8,903 nucleotides of DNA, from assembly GCA_019312705.1 (NCBI GenBank), contig JAFDCW010000118.1:1-8903 (forward strand), given 5' to 3'. Below the pieces are notes generated by a model, which searched no databases, was not told the DNA's origin, and saw only the letters and a list, made by a program, of their open reading frames with translations. The number at the start of each line of letters is the position of its first letter. Within the stretch, counting starts at the first letter, position 1. The position numbers were made by a program, and so were the translations under genes. The stretch is from Deltaproteobacteria bacterium (GTDB taxonomy: Bacteria > Myxococcota > Polyangia > Polyangiales > B10-G4). Of this stretch, positions 6,636 through 8,903 are shown in pieces.

Positions 6636-8063
6636 ATGTCCTCGCTTCTTTCAGGAATTGCCCCGGCCGCTGATCGCCGGCGCCGCATCCTCGTCCTCGC
6701 CCTGCCCATCGTCGGCGGCATGGCGTCCCAGAACGTGCTCAACCTCGTCGACACGGCGATGGTCGGCGTCCTCGGGGACGAAGCCCTCGCAGCTGTCGGC
6801 CTTGGCGGCATGGCGAACTTTCTGCTCACGTCGTTCATCCTCGGCCTCAGCGCCGGGGTCCAGGCGACGGCCGCCCGCCGGGTCGGCCAAGGCCGCGATT
6901 CCGAAACGGCGGTGCCCCTCAACGGCGGCTTGGTCATCGCGCTCTCGGTCGCCATCCCGTGGTCCGTCGTCCTGTGGTTCGTCGTGCCCTCGTTCTTCCC
7001 TCTGCTCGTCGACGACCCGGCGGTTTACGACCAGGGCATCCCGTACCTCCAGGCGCGCCTCCTCGCCATGGTCGCCATGGGCATGAACTACTGCTTTCGC
7101 GGCTACTGGAACGCGACCGACAGGTCGGCGCTCTACATGAAGACCCTCGTCGTGATGCATGTGACCAACGTCTTCCTCAACTGCATCCTGATCTACGGGT
7201 CCGGGCCCTATCCCATGCCGACCTTCTTCGGCATCGAGTTCGATCTCCTCGGTCCCTGGGTCGGGCCCGTGGTGGAGTTCTTCGGCATCCCCCGCCTCGG
7301 CGCCGAGGGCGCGGGCCTCGCCTCGGCCAGCGCGACCTGGGCCGGCACCATCACCTACGTCTTCCTTGGCTTTCGCCACGCGCGCGGCGGAGGTTTCCTT
7401 CGGGCCCTGCCCAGCCGCGAAACCATCGTCGGCATGGTTCGTCTTTCTCTGCCCAACGGCATCCAGACCGCCTTCTATGCCGGCGGCATGGTCGCGTTTT
7501 ACGTGCTGACGGGCATGGTCGGGACCCGCGAACTCGCCGCGGCGAACGTCATCATCAACCTGCTCCTGGTGGGCATCCTTCCGGGCATCGCATTCGGCTT
7601 CGCCGGGATGAGCCTCGTCGGCCAGGCCCTCGGCCGCGGCGAGCCCGAGGACGCCATGCGTTGGGGCTGGGACGTCGCCAAGACGGCCGCCATGGTCGTC
7701 TTCCTGATCGCCATCCCCGGGATGATCGCGCCGCACTTCATCTTGGGCTTCTTCCTGCACGACCCCGAGACCCTGCACGTGGCGGAGCTGCCCTTGCGCA
7801 TGGTGTCGTTCTTCCTCGCCTTCGACGCCATGGGCATGGTCTTCCTCAATTGCCTGCTCGGCGCCGGCGCCACCCGGTCGGTGATGGGCATCTCCGTGAC
7901 GCTCCAGTGGTTCTTCTTCTTGCCCCTCGTTGCCCTCGTCGGCCCCGTCTTGGACTGGGGGCTGGTGGCGATCTACGGCGCCAATATCCTGTATCGCGCC
8001 ATCCAAACGGGGCTCTTTGCGGCGATCTGGAAGCGCGGGCGGTGGGCCAAGATCGAAGTGTGA
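6636..8063 (+). CDS. MATE family multidrug/metabolite exporter, DinF-like (475 aa)
   Basis: Integral inner-membrane antiporter of the MATE family (MatE, PF01554), which exports organic cations or other metabolites using a proton or sodium gradient. The protein shows about 12 hydrophobic segments in two homologous halves. The first helix has LVDTAMVG with an acidic Asp39, the arrangement typical of the DinF branch, followed by the signature GDEALAAVGLGGMANF and LSAGVQATAARRVGQG. The second half repeats this with LSLPNGIQTAFYAGG, ELAAANVI and GMSLVGQALGRG. The ATG at 6636 (MSSLLSGIAPAAD) is chosen; the ATG at 6546 would add 30 Cys/Arg-rich residues unlike a MATE N-terminus. The length fits the family, but the loop between helices 5 and 6 is about 25 residues longer than usual. 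No terminator is seen before the next gene, 120 bp downstream. The substrate cannot be predicted. Confidence 0.94.
   Translation: MSSLLSGIAPAADRRRRILVLALPIVGGMASQNVLNLVDTAMVGVLGDEALAAVGLGGMANFLLTSFILGLSAGVQATAARRVGQGRDSETAVPLNGGLVIALSVAIPWSVVLWFVVPSFFPLLVDDPAVYDQGIPYLQARLLAMVAMGMNYCFRGYWNATDRSALYMKTLVVMHVTNVFLNCILIYGSGPYPMPTFFGIEFDLLGPWVGPVVEFFGIPRLGAEGAGLASASATWAGTITYVFLGFRHARGGGFLRALPSRETIVGMVRLSLPNGIQTAFYAGGMVAFYVLTGMVGTRELAAANVIINLLLVGILPGIAFGFAGMSLVGQALGRGEPEDAMRWGWDVAKTAAMVVFLIAIPGMIAPHFILGFFLHDPETLHVAELPLRMVSFFLAFDAMGMVFLNCLLGAGATRSVMGISVTLQWFFFLPLVALVGPVLDWGLVAIYGANILYRAIQTGLFAAIWKRGRWAKIEV
7224..7289 (+). repeat. 12-bp direct repeat bounding the extra loop of the MATE protein
   Basis: The sequence ttcttcggcatc occurs at 7224-7235 and 7278-7289, 54 bp (18 codons) apart in the same frame, encoding FFGI twice. 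The segment between them is the part of the loop that ordinary DinF-type exporters appear to lack. Confidence 0.7.
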
Positions 8064-8170
8064 CGCCGCCCGACGGGGCTCTCAGCGGCATCGCTGTCCC
8101 TGCTGTTGATACGGATCAAGCGCCCGTGACCCCCGAACCGTAGTTTTCCGCGGCGCTTGTTTGCGCGCCG

Positions 8171-8177
8171 TAGGAGA
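8171..8177 (+). promoter_or_regulatory. Ribosome binding site deciding the GTG start of the radical SAM gene
   Basis: TAGGAGA, with GGAG at 8173-8176, lies seven bases before the GTG at 8184. The reading frame from that GTG enters the cobalamin-binding domain at once, so this site decides the start. A weak 6-bp hairpin (CGGCGC 8151-8156, GCGCCG 8165-8170) sits directly upstream of it; no function is assigned. Confidence 0.75.
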
Positions 8178-8183
8178 TTCCAA

Positions 8184-8903
8184 GTGATTAAAGCACACAA
8201 GGGGCAGGTTCGGTGCCTCCTGGTCCGCCCCCCGTTCCACGAAGGGACCTTCTACAACCCCCGCGAGATGTTCCGCCTGCTCGGAGGGGCCTCCGCCGCG
8301 CCTCCCCTCGGCCTGTTGATCACGGCTGCCTATCTTCCCAAGCACTGGAAGCTGAAGTTCGTCGACGGGGACCTCGACCCGATCACCGACCAGCACCTCA
8401 AGTGGGCCGACGTCTTGATGATGTCGTGCAAGGGCTCGCAGATAGGTCCGGTGAGGAAGTTGATCGGCCGGGCCAACGACCTCGGCGTCGCGACCGTCGC
8501 CGGGGGCGCGGGGCCGACGCTCCAGTCGAAGGACTATGAAGGGCTCGCGGACTACGTCGTCGCCGGCGAGAGCGAGCCGCTCATCGACAAATTGGTCGAG
8601 GACATCGAAGCGGGCGTCTCCGCAGGCACCTACCGGACGCCGGAGGTGGCGGACACATCGAACGCTCCCCTGCCGCGCTACGACCTCGTCGAGCTCGACC
8701 GCTACATGTTCGTGGGCATGAGCTACACCCGGGGTTGCCCGTTTGCTTGCGAGTTCTGCGCGCAGATCGAGATCTTCGGCAGGAAGCCCCGTTCGCGAAG
8801 TGCCGAGGACATCCTCGCCGAGCACCAGCTTCTCTTTGATCTCGGCTTCCGCGGGATGATCGACCTCGGCTACGACAACCTGATCGGTGACATCCCGAAG
8901 ACC
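8184..8903 (+). CDS. B12-binding-domain radical SAM protein, N-terminal 240 aa (cut by the right edge)
   Basis: Cytoplasmic iron-sulfur enzyme combining a cobalamin-binding-like Rossmann domain with a radical SAM barrel; the frame stays open to the window end. Residues about 9-150 form the first domain: a strand RCLLVRPPF, the APPLGLLITAAYLP helix, KFVDGDLDPITD, WADVLMMS, VATVAGGAGPTL and YVVAGESEPLIDKL. The usual cobalamin DxHxxG motif is absent, as in many members of this class. The radical SAM cluster motif is C185-x3-C189-x2-C192 (TRGCPFACEFC), followed by GRKPRSRSAEDILAEHQLL and LGFRGMIDLGYDNLIG. This layout fits the large class that includes the hopanoid methylases HpnP/HpnR and DUF4070 proteins; the methylated or rearranged substrate cannot be inferred. 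The MATE gene ends 120 bp upstream on the same strand. Typical family length is about 450-550 aa, so roughly half is missing. Confidence 0.92.
   Translation, partial: MIKAHKGQVRCLLVRPPFHEGTFYNPREMFRLLGGASAAPPLGLLITAAYLPKHWKLKFVDGDLDPITDQHLKWADVLMMSCKGSQIGPVRKLIGRANDLGVATVAGGAGPTLQSKDYEGLADYVVAGESEPLIDKLVEDIEAGVSAGTYRTPEVADTSNAPLPRYDLVELDRYMFVGMSYTRGCPFACEFCAQIEIFGRKPRSRSAEDILAEHQLLFDLGFRGMIDLGYDNLIGDIPKT

Noticed and set aside
5593..7086. Long plus-strand open frame (497 codons) across the AgmX-like gene and the start of the MATE gene
   Set aside because: It runs antisense to a signal-peptide protein and then out of frame through a MATE gene, with no recognisable domain; a shadow of GC-biased codons.
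6651..8006. Long minus-strand open frame (451 codons) opposite the MATE gene, rich in Asp, Glu, Gly, His and Ala
   Set aside because: It is the mirror of a clear membrane protein in GC-rich DNA; the composition has no domain logic and the plus-strand gene explains the bases.
8151..8170. Hairpin CGGCGC/GCGCCG before the radical SAM gene as a terminator or riboswitch element
   Set aside because: A 6-bp stem with an 8-base loop and no T run; no cobalamin riboswitch B12-box pattern was recognisable in the 120-bp gap.

Overview
The window is high-GC and densely coded, with seven protein genes and no RNA gene, CRISPR array, insertion sequence or phage gene that I can see. Two things point to Myxococcota (a myxobacterium or relative): a secreted protease ending in a MYXO-CTERM-type tail (Gly-rich Cys-Ser-Cys, short hydrophobic helix, Arg cluster), and a secreted protein built from two AgmX/PglI-like domains. 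Both are characteristic of that group. This is a lineage inference from sequence pattern, not a search result.

Layout. 1-3670 (+): a large multidomain M36 (fungalysin-type) metalloprotease whose 5' end lies outside the window. 3720-4160 (-): a small TPR protein, convergent with the protease. 4244-4984 (-): a protein made of two SpoIIAA-like (STAS-fold) domains, probably transcribed together with the TPR gene. 5060-5091: a strong intrinsic terminator that closes the next minus-strand unit. 5114-5542 (-): an SRPBCC (START/Bet v1-fold) protein. 5632-6519 (-): the secreted double AgmX/PglI-like protein. 6520-6635: a divergent intergenic region. 6636-8063 (+): a DinF-like MATE family exporter. 8184-8903 (+): the N-terminal 240 residues of a cobalamin-binding-domain radical SAM protein, cut by the right edge.

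How the genes work together. The minus-strand block appears to be two transcription units, AgmX-like/SRPBCC and SpoIIAA-like/TPR, separated by the terminator. The protease is an exported, probably surface-anchored and then released hydrolase. The MATE and radical SAM genes are collinear but 120 bp apart, and the radical SAM gene has its own strong ribosome binding site, so a functional link is unproven. I see no convincing multi-gene system; this looks like ordinary myxobacterial chromosome. The points worth a second look lie within individual proteins: two clean internal duplications, a loop expansion bounded by a 12-bp direct repeat in the exporter, and unusual residues after the radical SAM cysteines.
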